The translations under genes were made by a program, and so were the position numbers. Source: Cliona cf. orientalis (Eukaryota; Porifera; Demospongiae; Clionaida; Clionaidae). From it: a stretch of DNA of 64,000 nt. The notes beneath the pieces were generated by a model, which did not search any database, was not told the origin of the DNA, and was given only the letters and a program-made list of their open reading frames with translations. This document shows positions 1 through 9,453 of this stretch, in pieces; positions within the stretch are counted from its first letter, which is position 1, and every line of letters starts with the position of its first letter. The stretch lies in contig OZ005696.1 in the NCBI GenBank assembly GCA_963930775.1, forward strand, positions 1,550,001 to 1,614,000. The letters run 5' to 3'.

Positions 1-794
1 AGGTGATGTGCCAAACAGATGATCCTTCTCGAAAGCACAGGTGATATGAACACGAAAACAATACGTGCTTTGCTATTCCACACTTCACTGAGAGGATAGA
101 AGTTCGAATCAACTGTTGACACATAGTTGATGTTTGCATGAAATTCATTGACAGCAGATGAAATAAATGATCTTGCAATCGATTGGTAGAAAGGGCGCTC
201 GTTCTCGTAGAGGACTGAAATATTTCGCCAGCCACTTTTCCTAAGCAGCGCTAATGAGAGATCAACAAGTGGTTGAGTTGAACCTAGGATATCCAGTGAG
301 TAGTTAAAATTACCATTACGTCCGGGAGCTAATGATTCTCGTTGAAGTGGTACTAATACAGAGGGTACGCCTGTGCTCTGCAGTGTAATCAGTTTCAAGT
401 CTGGTCTGTTGGTGATAGAAGACACCAGTATGGAGTCCTGAGAGCAGACTGGGCCTATAATCCCAACCACAGACCTTCCATCACTGGGAAATAAACCCCT
501 GGTTAATCCAGCAAGAATGTCTGTTTCGTCCACGCATCCTGCCTCCTCGTGAAAGAGTTCTATCCGATGGCTGGGAAGTAGGTCTGTTCTGTTGTTGATC
601 TGTTCTGCTGCCAGATCCAAGGCCAGGCGAATAGCCCTGTATCGCGTCGAGAAGGGTGTATCACCCGACGTACTCGTCTGATCACTGGCGCTATCTGCAG
701 GTAGCAACGTGAGCAGCCTGAGAGTGGTTGTGGACGCCTCCAACGTTAGCGAAGTGCCGAGGACTGTGGCTGATAGAAGTATGAATGCGTACAT
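1..794 (-). CDS. GABA-B-like class C GPCR, N-terminal part (runs off window)
   Basis: The minus strand is open without a stop from an ATG at 794 to the window edge, about 264 residues. It begins with a hydrophobic signal peptide and continues into a periplasmic-binding-like (Venus flytrap) ligand domain. The same landmarks as in its six downstream neighbours are present: an INNRTDLLP motif, an IIGPVCS loop where the others have GPGCS, LDILGSTQ, and KSGWRNISVLYE. The seven-membrane part lies outside the window. It is the most diverged of the left-hand receptors and lacks the DGGCDI motif, having EEAGCVD instead. By family, it would be a plasma-membrane receptor for a small ligand, signalling through G proteins. 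The ligand is unknown. Confidence 0.85.
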   Translation of the reverse strand, partial: MYAFILLSATVLGTSLTLEASTTTLRLLTLLPADSASDQTSTSGDTPFSTRYRAIRLALDLAAEQINNRTDLLPSHRIELFHEEAGCVDETDILAGLTRGLFPSDGRSVVGIIGPVCSQDSILVSSITNRPDLKLITLQSTGVPSVLVPLQRESLAPGRNGNFNYSLDILGSTQPLVDLSLALLRKSGWRNISVLYENERPFYQSIARSFISSAVNEFHANINYVSTVDSNFYPLSEVWNSKARIVFVFISPVLSRRIICLAHH

Positions 795-998
795 CTGACA
801 CGAAGATTGCTATCCGGACAATAGCTACTCGGTCGAGCTCTGTAACGACAATGCATGTATATTAATATCGATAGTTTATTAAATTATATTCCCAGCAGAA
901 TAGGTATTACGATATTGTATGACTATAATCTTATTATGCACAATCTGCACATATTTTATGATCCAAATATGGAGGGTGGCATGATTTGGTTAGTCTAA

Positions 999-3335
999 TT
1001 ACTGAGTGTGCTTTGTCCAATCCATGGAGTATGTTGCTTGAAATGGTGTTTTGCTGTCATGAGTTTTCTGGATTTTAGCACGGAGGACAGGAACAAGTGG
1101 GGGACTAAATACACACGCTATGTACAGCAGGATGAGACTGTTCAACACTATGCACAGAATGGAAAAATCAATGTTGGGATTGAGGCTCAGAAAGACGAAC
1201 ATGTAGTAAAGTGCAACGCCAAGGATAAAAACGGCTGAGATTATGTAGGAAAAGATACGGAGTGACGAGGTCGTGAAGGTCTTGTTGGGTATGCGGCGAG
1301 TCAGCACTGACAGTACCACCATCACAATAACTTCTGTGACCCTGATGGACATTACAATGATCCACCAAACAAATCCTTCCAACCCCACTGCCTGCGAACG
1401 GCAGGATCGATCGAGAACTAGCTCGCTGGCCGGTCCAACTTGTACTGGGTATTCCACGATAACAAGCCTCAGGGGATCCAAAGCCGTCCAGATGATAGCA
1501 ATGATGATGTCTACAGAGAGCAGAATCACGAGCATGGTGATAAGTGCCGTATTGGAAATTAGTTTTCCAGGATTCAGGTAGTGAGTGAAGATGCGATAGA
1601 GTCGCCAAGTTCTTACGGTGACGGTACCGATTGTGAGTGTGAATCCTATTGGAAAGAGCCAGCCCCATATTGTCTGGCACACTGCTCCACTCACCTCCAC
1701 GGAGTGCACTCTGATCTCGATAAACACAAACAGCATGAGACCGAAGATTAGGATGTAAGTGCCCGCAAACGCAAAGTGGCTCAGCTTTGGACTTGAGGCT
1801 CTGACGGTAGGCTCGTTCCTATAGACCACCGTGAGCACGTGGAGAACAATGATAGCAATGAATTCTAGTAATTGGACGATGGCAAATATTACAATCACTG
1901 CAGTGTTTACTGTTCCCGTCACTCTAACTTGGTCGGGGATTATCATGAGAGGCTGCAATTTCATGATAGAGGTTCCATTGTTGTAGGCGACATGTAGCTC
2001 CTTTCCACCCACTACCTGGTACAGGTTAGATGGACGGTCGTAGAAGCCATTGCTCGGGTTGAAACTGATGAGACCGGACATGCCTTCAAATTCGAATTCA
2101 CGAGCATAGAATTCATTCAGAATAGCATTTGCCAGAGTTTTGTTTCCATATTGATAATCATTGTCAAAGAGATCATTGTTGTCGACAGTTATTCGATGCA
2201 GTACACGAGCCCAAGCCCAAACTGCATCATAGAGGTTGTAAGCCCAATAAGTTGTTGTCATATTCTTACGAGCCGCTCTCTCTTCGTAGAGTTGCAGAAA
2301 TTCCTCAAAAGTAGTATTAGCTAGTTTATGACTGTCATTAGAGCTAACTGACTCCAGCTGATAATTGAGCAAAAAGGTTCCCTCTAGAGCAGTGTTCAAC
2401 AAAACATCACGAGAACAGCTATAAATCTGTCTATTGTATGAAAATATTATGTTGTCCGATAAACTTGCATTCTCACCAATAAAATCTGCAAGTCTGTGAC
2501 TGATGATTACCCACTGATAGGCAGGGTAGACCATTCCCATGTGGTACGCCAGACACATGATTCTCATCGAGTGACTTGATTCAGTAAAGACGAACACGAT
2601 ACGTGCTAAACTGCTCCTGACTCCATCGAGGGGGTAGAATGTTGTGTACACAGGTGAGACAAAGAGCAGGTTTACGTCGCTGTTCAGTGAAGCCACAAAG
2701 GCTTCTTTCGTCGAACGGAAGTAGACACGGTTGCTCTCGAAGAGGATAGCGATGTTACGCCAGCCACTCTTCCACATCAGTGCAAGTGAGAGATCTACGA
2801 ATGACTGCGTGGAACCAAGTATCCCTAGTGAGTTAGGATACTTGTCTCGGTCCGACAACAACGGCGTACCCGCATCGTGTATGTGAATCAGCTCAATCAG
2901 TGGTTGATTCAGAGTGTGTGCAGTCTGTAATGTCGACGATGAGCAACCAGGACCGACCACGCCCACCACCCTTGCCATCCCTCCCATGGCATCCTCGCCT
3001 ATCAGTCCAACAGCTGCACTGTAGGCGGTCGTGGCTGCAATATCACATCCTCCATCAACAACCGATAACTCCAGCTGGAGGCAGGGAAGAATATCCGACC
3101 TATTGTTGATCTGGTCCACTGCCAGATACAGCGCAGGGAGGATTGAAGGGGCGTCAGTCCACGAAGGGTTGAATTGAGGAATTGGATTGGGGAAGGGGAG
3201 CATGATCAGCAGCTGGAGACTCGTCTCTGGCGGTTGGCGCGGGCTGGGGCACTCCTCCGTTGCGTGACTCTCGGCGAGCCAGCCGCCTCCACAGAACCAC
3301 ACCGATAGAAGAGTCAGAATAATCCAACGCCACAT
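999..3335 (-). CDS. GABA-B-like class C GPCR, 778 aa
   Basis: A single exon encodes a signal peptide, then a Venus-flytrap ligand domain (about residues 40-460) and a seven-transmembrane class C domain (about 478-745). Visible landmarks are VVDGGCDIAATTA, GPGCSSS, GSTQSFVDLSLAL and SGWRNIAILFESN in the ligand domain, and ASSPKLSHFAF, VRTWRLYRIF and the WTALDP motif in the membrane domain. The WTALDP and PxLxH motifs match GABA-B receptors. There is no cysteine-rich linker as in metabotropic glutamate receptors. Several segments are almost identical in DNA to the neighbour at 3974-6430. The C-terminal tail is short and lacks the RKTSxDALL ending of other members. The ATG at 3335 is chosen because it starts the signal peptide. 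The ligand is not predictable. Confidence 0.92.
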   Translation of the reverse strand: MWRWIILTLLSVWFCGGGWLAESHATEECPSPRQPPETSLQLLIMLPFPNPIPQFNPSWTDAPSILPALYLAVDQINNRSDILPCLQLELSVVDGGCDIAATTAYSAAVGLIGEDAMGGMARVVGVVGPGCSSSTLQTAHTLNQPLIELIHIHDAGTPLLSDRDKYPNSLGILGSTQSFVDLSLALMWKSGWRNIAILFESNRVYFRSTKEAFVASLNSDVNLLFVSPVYTTFYPLDGVRSSLARIVFVFTESSHSMRIMCLAYHMGMVYPAYQWVIISHRLADFIGENASLSDNIIFSYNRQIYSCSRDVLLNTALEGTFLLNYQLESVSSNDSHKLANTTFEEFLQLYEERAARKNMTTTYWAYNLYDAVWAWARVLHRITVDNNDLFDNDYQYGNKTLANAILNEFYAREFEFEGMSGLISFNPSNGFYDRPSNLYQVVGGKELHVAYNNGTSIMKLQPLMIIPDQVRVTGTVNTAVIVIFAIVQLLEFIAIIVLHVLTVVYRNEPTVRASSPKLSHFAFAGTYILIFGLMLFVFIEIRVHSVEVSGAVCQTIWGWLFPIGFTLTIGTVTVRTWRLYRIFTHYLNPGKLISNTALITMLVILLSVDIIIAIIWTALDPLRLVIVEYPVQVGPASELVLDRSCRSQAVGLEGFVWWIIVMSIRVTEVIVMVVLSVLTRRIPNKTFTTSSLRIFSYIISAVFILGVALYYMFVFLSLNPNIDFSILCIVLNSLILLYIACVFSPPLVPVLRAKIQKTHDSKTPFQATYSMDWTKHTQ

Positions 3336-3973
3336 CTTTCAGCGCCACTAGCTAGGGATGGGCACAGCTGCTGGCCAGCCAATTAGTGGCTAGGGCTTCA
3401 CTTTATTACACTCGACTCGCACGCGTATAGGCGTAGCTACACGTATTATATTATTGATTTCGCGTGGGTGTCACTTTGTGGTACGCTGCTACTAGATCTA
3501 GATCTACCACAAGATACATTAATGTAAACAGGAATAGTACTATGAATTTTATTAAGGTCAGGGTCACCGCTTTTGTAGTATTATGCTGCATACCCCCAGT
3601 GGAGTGGATCTCCATTGGGAACTGGGCATTTAAAAAACAGCCTATACAATTTATTATAACTACAATATTATATTATAAGCTAGGTATGCTAGACTGGTTT
3701 TTGTATCATCCATGGCCCATGTAGGGCCAGCTAGGGTATGGTATTGCATGACGTTATGTAAATTATTTAGTCTACTGTGGTCACATTAAGTGCCACATGA
3801 GTGCAACAGGCGGCACCACTCCTACCATAGTTCCCATACCAATAATGCAATAATTAGTTATAATAAGTGTAATTACTGATAATAGTAATAATAATTAATG
3901 TAGGCCAGATACAGAAATGAGCACAGACATGTACATAGAGATAAACTTACAACAAGTGAACAACAAACAATAT
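3336..3973. other. Intergenic, upstream of the 999-3335 receptor
   Basis: This AT-rich spacer of about 640 bp separates two receptors. It contains a GC-rich CGCACGCGT-type motif near 3416-3426, about 85 bp upstream of the receptor start, and short ATAAT runs near 3850-3900. A small plus-strand open frame at 3464-3724 has no recognisable protein features and is probably not a gene. Confidence 0.5.
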
Positions 3974-6430
3974 CTAGTACAATAGCTTCTCTCTAGATAT
4001 TTTCCTGAGTCTTACCGGTATACCTGATTCATTTTCGTACACTTCGTCTGAGTCTTCCTTCTTTGTGCTATGCCACGTCGCTGTGGACAACCACTCGGAA
4101 TTGTCCTTCATCTGTTTCAATTTAGCACGAATGACTGGTATTAGTGGTGGAATGAAAACACAGCCTATGTAGAGCATTATGCAGGTATTGAGCATTAAAT
4201 GCAAAACGAAATGCTGAATGTTATGGTCGAGATTCAAGAAGATGATGAGATAGTAGAGCATGAAACCCAAGACTAGGACACCCGAGAATATGTAGGCAAA
4301 GATCCGAAGCGAGGAAGTGGCAAAGCTTTTGTTTGGTATGCGGCGAGTGAGCACAGACAAGACTACCATCACTATAAGTAGTGTAAATCTGATGGTCATT
4401 ATGATCACAATCCAGATGGCGTAGCCTTGGAATCCAAATCCAAGCTGGGATTGACATAACCGGTCAAGGACTAGCTCATTGGCTGAGCCGACTCGAACGC
4501 TGGTCTCTACGACGACCAGCCTTAGGGGATCTATAGATGTCCAGACCACTGCTACAGTGATGTCGAGAGAGAGCAAAATCACGAGCATGGTGATGAGTGC
4601 TGGATTGGAAATGAGTTTTCCAGGATTCAGGTAGTGAGTGAAGATGCGATAGAGTCGCCAAGTTCTTACGGTGACGGTACCGATTGTGAGTGTAAACCCT
4701 ATTGGAAGCAGCCATCCCCATATTGTCTGACACACTGCTCCAGCAACCTCATCAGAATGAATCTTGATTTCTATAAACGAATGCAGTTGGAGAGTAACGA
4801 GAAGCACATAACATCCAGCAAACGCAAAGTGACTCAAATTGGGACTCGAGGCTCTAACCGATTTTTCTTTTCTGTTCACTACCGTTAGCACGTGTAAGAG
4901 AGCAGTCGCAAAGAATTCAACAAACTGAACGATTGCAAAGACCACAATCAATGCAACATGTAATTCACTTGACTCAGTTCTCACAAGATCAGGGACCACT
5001 TCAAGAGGTCGCAGTTTGACAATGGTGGTTCCATTGTTGTAGGCGACGTGTATCTCCTCTCCACCCACTACCTGGTACAGGTTAGATGGGCGGTCGTAGA
5101 AGCCATTGCTCGAGTTGAAACTGATGAGACCGGACATGCCTTCAAATTCGAAATCACGAGCATAGAATTCATTGAGCATGGCATCTGTTAGAGAACGATT
5201 TCCATAGCGAAAATTGTTAAAGATGTCACTGTTATCGACTGTCATCTGGTGTAGTACTCGTGCCCAAGCCCAAACGGAATCGTAAAAATAGTAACTCCAG
5301 TATGTAGTCGTTACATTGTAACTATCTGCTCTCTCATTGTAGAGTTCTAGGAATTTTTCAAAAGTTGTATTAGCATACTTCCTGTTGTTGGTACTGAGTG
5401 GTTCTATCTGATAATTGAGTAAAAATGTTCCCTCAAGTGCAGTGTTGAGCAGTGAGCCGAGTGAACACGTGTAAGTTCTTCTGCTATATCTGAAAGTTAT
5501 GCGGTCAGATAATGATGCATTTTCAGCAACAAAATCAGTCAGTCTACGACTGATGATCACCCACTGATAGGCAGGGTAGATCATTCCCATGTGGTACGCC
5601 AGACACATGATTCTCAACGAGTGGCTCGGCGACGTAAAGACGAACACAATGCGTGCTAAACTGCTCCTGACTCCATCGAGGGGGTAGAATGTTGTGAACA
5701 CGGATGAGGTGAAGAGCACACTCACATTACTGTTCAGAGACGCAACGAATGCTTCTTTCGTCGAACGATAGTACACACGGTTGCTCTCGAAGAGGATGGC
5801 TATGTTGCGCCAGCCCGTCTTTTTCATTAGTGCAAGCGAGAGGTCCACAAACGACTGCGTGGACCCAAGCAGACCCAGTGAGTTTGGGTACTTGGAACGA
5901 TCCTCCAACAGAGGCGACCCTCCACCATGTATCTGAATCAGATTGATCGCCGATCGATTCAACAGTTGAGCAGTCTGCAGTGCCGAAGTAGAACAGCCCG
6001 GGCCAACTAAACCGACCACTTTTGTCTCTCCAATCAACCCCATAGTTGAGCTTATTGCAGTCGTGGCTGCAATATCACACCCTCCGTCCACAACAACCAG
6101 CTCTAGTTTGTGGCAGGGAAGCAAGTCGGTTCTGTTGTTGACCTGATCCATGGCCAAGTATAGAACTGGAAGCACTTTATTTCCTTCATTCCATGACGGA
6201 TCAAACTGGGGGGTGGGATTGGGAAAGGGTAGCATGGTCAACAAGTGAAGAGTTGGTAGCTGCTTAGTATTGACTCCACCACCCTGATCTGGGGTTCCAG
6301 ACCCCTCCAAAGGCGAGAGTTCCGTTGAATCAGAGTAGGTAGGGCATTCAGCTACCTGTGAAAGCGAAAGATTAGGAATATCAACCAGCTGGGACAACAA
6401 CAGCACCAATGATAGTGACCACTTCTTCAT
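3974..6430 (-). CDS. GABA-B-like class C GPCR, 818 aa
   Basis: The single-exon receptor has a signal peptide, a Venus-flytrap domain (about residues 55-475) and a 7TM domain (about 490-767). A longer cytoplasmic tail ends in LRKISREKLLY, a diverged form of the RKTSxDALL ending of other members. The GPGCSTS loop, GSTQSFVDLSLAL, ASSPNLSHFAF, VRTWRLYRIF and WTSIDP motifs are intact. An extra Gly/Ser/Thr-rich stretch lies between the signal peptide and the ligand domain. A GCGCATGCGT motif lies 68 bp upstream of the ATG. Its closest relative in the window is 999-3335, and stretches such as 4610-4740 are nearly identical in DNA to 1560-1680 there. This points to recent duplication or gene conversion. 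Confidence 0.92.
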   Translation of the reverse strand: MKKWSLSLVLLLSQLVDIPNLSLSQVAECPTYSDSTELSPLEGSGTPDQGGGVNTKQLPTLHLLTMLPFPNPTPQFDPSWNEGNKVLPVLYLAMDQVNNRTDLLPCHKLELVVVDGGCDIAATTAISSTMGLIGETKVVGLVGPGCSTSALQTAQLLNRSAINLIQIHGGGSPLLEDRSKYPNSLGLLGSTQSFVDLSLALMKKTGWRNIAILFESNRVYYRSTKEAFVASLNSNVSVLFTSSVFTTFYPLDGVRSSLARIVFVFTSPSHSLRIMCLAYHMGMIYPAYQWVIISRRLTDFVAENASLSDRITFRYSRRTYTCSLGSLLNTALEGTFLLNYQIEPLSTNNRKYANTTFEKFLELYNERADSYNVTTTYWSYYFYDSVWAWARVLHQMTVDNSDIFNNFRYGNRSLTDAMLNEFYARDFEFEGMSGLISFNSSNGFYDRPSNLYQVVGGEEIHVAYNNGTTIVKLRPLEVVPDLVRTESSELHVALIVVFAIVQFVEFFATALLHVLTVVNRKEKSVRASSPNLSHFAFAGCYVLLVTLQLHSFIEIKIHSDEVAGAVCQTIWGWLLPIGFTLTIGTVTVRTWRLYRIFTHYLNPGKLISNPALITMLVILLSLDITVAVVWTSIDPLRLVVVETSVRVGSANELVLDRLCQSQLGFGFQGYAIWIVIIMTIRFTLLIVMVVLSVLTRRIPNKSFATSSLRIFAYIFSGVLVLGFMLYYLIIFLNLDHNIQHFVLHLMLNTCIMLYIGCVFIPPLIPVIRAKLKQMKDNSEWLSTATWHSTKKEDSDEVYENESGIPVRLRKISREKLLY

Positions 6431-6497
6431 AATTCTCGCGGTGTAGATTTTAGCTGCAGCTGATTATGCAAAGGGGGTGTGTCACAATATTTACAAA

Positions 6498-6507
6498 GCG
6501 CATGCGT
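6498..6507. promoter_or_regulatory. NRF-1-like palindromic motif upstream of receptor 3974-6430
   Basis: GCGCATGCGT lies 68 bp upstream of the receptor ATG. It differs by one base from the palindrome at 9153-9162, which has the same spacing to its own gene. The resemblance to the animal NRF-1 site (GCGCATGCGC) is by sequence only. Confidence 0.4.
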
Positions 6508-6680
6508 GGGGTGATTGGCACTATCATAATGGAACTTGACCTTGCCAGCAATGCAAGTAACAAATATTAGTTCCAACTATATTCATAGAAAATATACAAA
6601 CATAGTAATCGTATGCATATATGACTATGTCCATTGTTGATTTATTCATGTCAGCTGTATTTAATTTAGTCACACTGTGT

Positions 6681-9086
6681 TTACAGTAAGGCATCCGCTG
6701 ATGTCTTTCGTACCCTTGTATTTTCCTCATCTTCAATTTCAGATTGTTTCCTTTGTCGATCTCTATTCCTTGTCAGCGATACTGCTGTGAATTTTTCAGA
6801 CAGGTGGATATTTTTGATGCCACTTTTGTCACGCATGACAGGCACCAGGGGTGGCCCAAACACACATACAATGAACAGAACCACCATGATGGTTCCCGTA
6901 ATGTACAGAATGGCATAGTTGATGTTCGAGTCAAGTCTATAGCTGGCACTGCTGAAGAACAGAAAGAAGAAATAGAGCGAAAATCCTATGCCAAATACTG
7001 TAGAGTAGACGTAGGAGAAGACCTGAAGTGTGGTTGTGGCAAACGTTTTGTTGGGGATATGCCTTGTCAGTAACGCTAGTATTACCGTAATCAAAAGCTG
7101 GACCACTTTGTAGGATACGCTTAAAGAGATCCAAATGCCATCATTATTGGAACGACAAGTCCTTATGATCACCTCCTCTCTAGCTTTACCGTTTTCGATT
7201 GTGTCTTGTGCTATGATCAGTCGTCGTGGATCAACGGCTGTCCAGACGGTGGCAATTACAATGTCCATAGAGAGCATGATGAGAAGCATGGACACAAGTG
7301 CGGGGTTGGAGATGAACCGGCCGGGGTCTAAGTAGTGGTTGAAGATCCTGTAGAGGCGCCAGGTCCTTACAATTGTGGTGCCTATGACAAGAGTGAAGCT
7401 GATGGGAAACAGCCAGACCCACACAGTATGACAGACGGGTCCACCGACACTTAGCGGTTGTTCATTCTCTTGTAAAAATAGAAACAGCATAAGAGCAAAG
7501 ATGAAAAGGTAAGCACCTGAAAAAGCAAAGTGGCTAAGGTTAGGACTGGAGGCTTTGACTGGTTTTGAATGCCTATACACCACTGTAAGAATGTGGAGGA
7601 TTACAATAACGAGGAAAAACAGAAAGTGTAGGAATGCAAAAATGCCAATGAGCACATGGCTAATAGACTTGTCGGCCCTGACGTCATCTGAAATGACTAC
7701 TGGGGATTCACCTTCAAATATTTGTATACCATTTCCATCGCTGTATCCAATTCGTCTCTCGATTCCATCAACTATCTGATATAGATAGAATGTACGATTG
7801 TAGAAGCCATTTTTGGGATTAAAGGTGATATGACCAGACATACCTTCGAACACAAAATCACTGGCGTAGAACTGTTCCAAAATTTCCCTGGCCAAAGTCC
7901 TATTCCCATACTCAAAATTATCGAATAGCTTGCTGTTATTGACTGTCAGACGATGTAGTACTCGTGCCCACGCCCAAACAGCATCATAAAAATAGTAACT
8001 CCAGTATGTCGTCGTAACGTTGTACTCTTCCGCTCTTTCCCTGTAGAGATTGAGAAATTCATCAAACGTCGTATTAGCAAATCTGTCGGAACTCTTTGAA
8101 TCTGAAAATAACTGATAGTTTATCAAGAAAGTTGCATTTAATGACACGTCCCTGATTGCTTGAAGTGAGCAGGTATAGTTTTGCCCGTCATACATAAATG
8201 TCATTGTATCGGAGAGTGTTTCGGTATTGCCGATAATGTCGGAGAGGCGGTGACTGATGATCACCCACTGATACGCCGGATGGACGAGACCCTGGTGATA
8301 CGCCAGGCACAAAATCCTACGCAAGTGGGAAACTGCAGTGAAAACAAACACAATTCGTGAAAGGCTGTTTCTGACGCCGTCCAGGGGGTAAAAAGTGGAG
8401 TACACTGGGGACACAAAACGGACGTTAACAGCGTGTGACGAGTCTTGGTCCAGTGCAGTAATAAAGGCTTCCTTTGTTGAGGTGTAGTAGATGCGGCTGC
8501 TCTCGAAGAGGACAGCAATATTACTCCATCCATTTCTCTTCAGCAAAGCAACCGAAAGGTCTATAAAAGATTGGGTGGAGCCCAGGATGCCCAAAGAGTT
8601 GTGGTACCTTGTTCTATTTGCTAGCAGGAGTGACCCTCCACCGTGAATCTGTACTACCTCAACATTCGACTCGTTTATGACGTTTGCCAGCTCCAGCGCA
8701 GACGCCGAGCACCCTGGCCCCACCACTCCCACCACCAGATCGCGAGTCCGACCTTCTCTGAACAGTCCAGCAGCCGTGCCGACAGCGATAGTGGGGATTA
8801 TGTCACACCCTCCATCCACGGTGACTAGCTCCAGCCGGTGGCAGGGCAGCAAATCCGTCCTATTGTTTATCTGGTCCCTGGCCAAATACAACGCTGGGAG
8901 GACCTTGTTTCCTTCGTTCCACGATGGGTTGAATGATGGGAACTCCTGCTGGGGAAAAGGCAGCGACACCAACAGTTTGAGGCTGCGCTGCAAATCGTCG
9001 GAGGGGCACTGTTGGCTGCTCACCGCGAGCACTAGACACAGTGAGATCAGTGTAACAGCCGATTGGATAATCCACATCATGTTCAC
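6681..9086 (-). CDS. GABA-B-like class C GPCR, 801 aa
   Basis: This intronless receptor has a signal peptide ending near AVSSQQ, a Venus-flytrap domain (about 35-460), a 7TM domain (about 474-749) and a basic, charged cytoplasmic tail ending in RKTSADALL. Landmarks are GGCDIIPT, GPGCSAS, HGGGSLLL, GSTQSFIDLSVALL, SSPNLSHFAF, VRTWRLYRIF and the WTAVDPRRL motif after TM5, which is GABA-B-like. The tail offers an RKTS site of the basophilic-kinase type just before the terminal ALL. The 9153-9162 palindrome is 67 bp upstream of the ATG. The ligand is unknown, and the family predicts a plasma-membrane G-protein-coupled receptor. Confidence 0.92.
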   Translation of the reverse strand: MNMMWIIQSAVTLISLCLVLAVSSQQCPSDDLQRSLKLLVSLPFPQQEFPSFNPSWNEGNKVLPALYLARDQINNRTDLLPCHRLELVTVDGGCDIIPTIAVGTAAGLFREGRTRDLVVGVVGPGCSASALELANVINESNVEVVQIHGGGSLLLANRTRYHNSLGILGSTQSFIDLSVALLKRNGWSNIAVLFESSRIYYTSTKEAFITALDQDSSHAVNVRFVSPVYSTFYPLDGVRNSLSRIVFVFTAVSHLRRILCLAYHQGLVHPAYQWVIISHRLSDIIGNTETLSDTMTFMYDGQNYTCSLQAIRDVSLNATFLINYQLFSDSKSSDRFANTTFDEFLNLYRERAEEYNVTTTYWSYYFYDAVWAWARVLHRLTVNNSKLFDNFEYGNRTLAREILEQFYASDFVFEGMSGHITFNPKNGFYNRTFYLYQIVDGIERRIGYSDGNGIQIFEGESPVVISDDVRADKSISHVLIGIFAFLHFLFFLVIVILHILTVVYRHSKPVKASSPNLSHFAFSGAYLFIFALMLFLFLQENEQPLSVGGPVCHTVWVWLFPISFTLVIGTTIVRTWRLYRIFNHYLDPGRFISNPALVSMLLIMLSMDIVIATVWTAVDPRRLIIAQDTIENGKAREEVIIRTCRSNNDGIWISLSVSYKVVQLLITVILALLTRHIPNKTFATTTLQVFSYVYSTVFGIGFSLYFFFLFFSSASYRLDSNINYAILYITGTIMVVLFIVCVFGPPLVPVMRDKSGIKNIHLSEKFTAVSLTRNRDRQRKQSEIEDEENTRVRKTSADALL

Positions 9087-9152
9087 CTACCTACCGGTTA
9101 CAAAAGTGATGCCTGCTACTCGTCTCCTATCATAGCAGGAACTAAATTTTTG

Positions 9153-9162
9153 GCGCATGCGC
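9153..9162. promoter_or_regulatory. NRF-1-like palindrome GCGCATGCGC
   Basis: This perfect 10-bp palindrome is 67 bp upstream of the ATG of receptor 6681-9086. It matches the known animal NRF-1 consensus. Related motifs occur upstream of several other receptors in the array. Confidence 0.45.
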
Positions 9163-9185
9163 GATAGGAACCGTTTGTGGTTATC

Positions 9186-9344
9186 ATGCAATCCACAAAT
9201 AACTATTTGGCATGTTTGACATAATATAGTAGCTGTAATTAATTTTAGCTTATTATAGTGTTATAAAGCTTAGTTCTCATAATCCAGTTAACTACAGCTA
9301 CTATATCATGTCAAACATGCCAAATATTTATTTGTGAATTGCAT
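9186..9344. mobile_element. 159-bp MITE-like element with long terminal inverted repeats
   Basis: The two ends (9186-9237 and 9293-9344) are inverted copies of about 52 bp with only a few mismatches. Both contain TTTGGCATGTTTGACAT or its complement. A 55-bp AT-rich centre separates them. There is no coding capacity. It sits between two receptor genes and looks like a miniature inverted-repeat transposable element. Confidence 0.75.
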
Positions 9345-9453
9345 ACTATACTTTAATATTATCTCATCATAATAATGGTCTAGCTCAGTACTGACTCTAT
9401 GATAAGGAGCTGTGTGCAAATTATCTTCATGGCATATAAAATTGTGAATAGTA

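Noticed and set aside
1168-1680. Minus-strand 170-aa frame in the first complete receptor
   Set aside because: It is a shadow frame of the receptor membrane domain; related shadows occur at the same place in paralogs.
8643-9135. Plus-strand frames opposite the 6681-9086 receptor start
   Set aside because: Antisense to conserved coding sequence with no domain or signal features.
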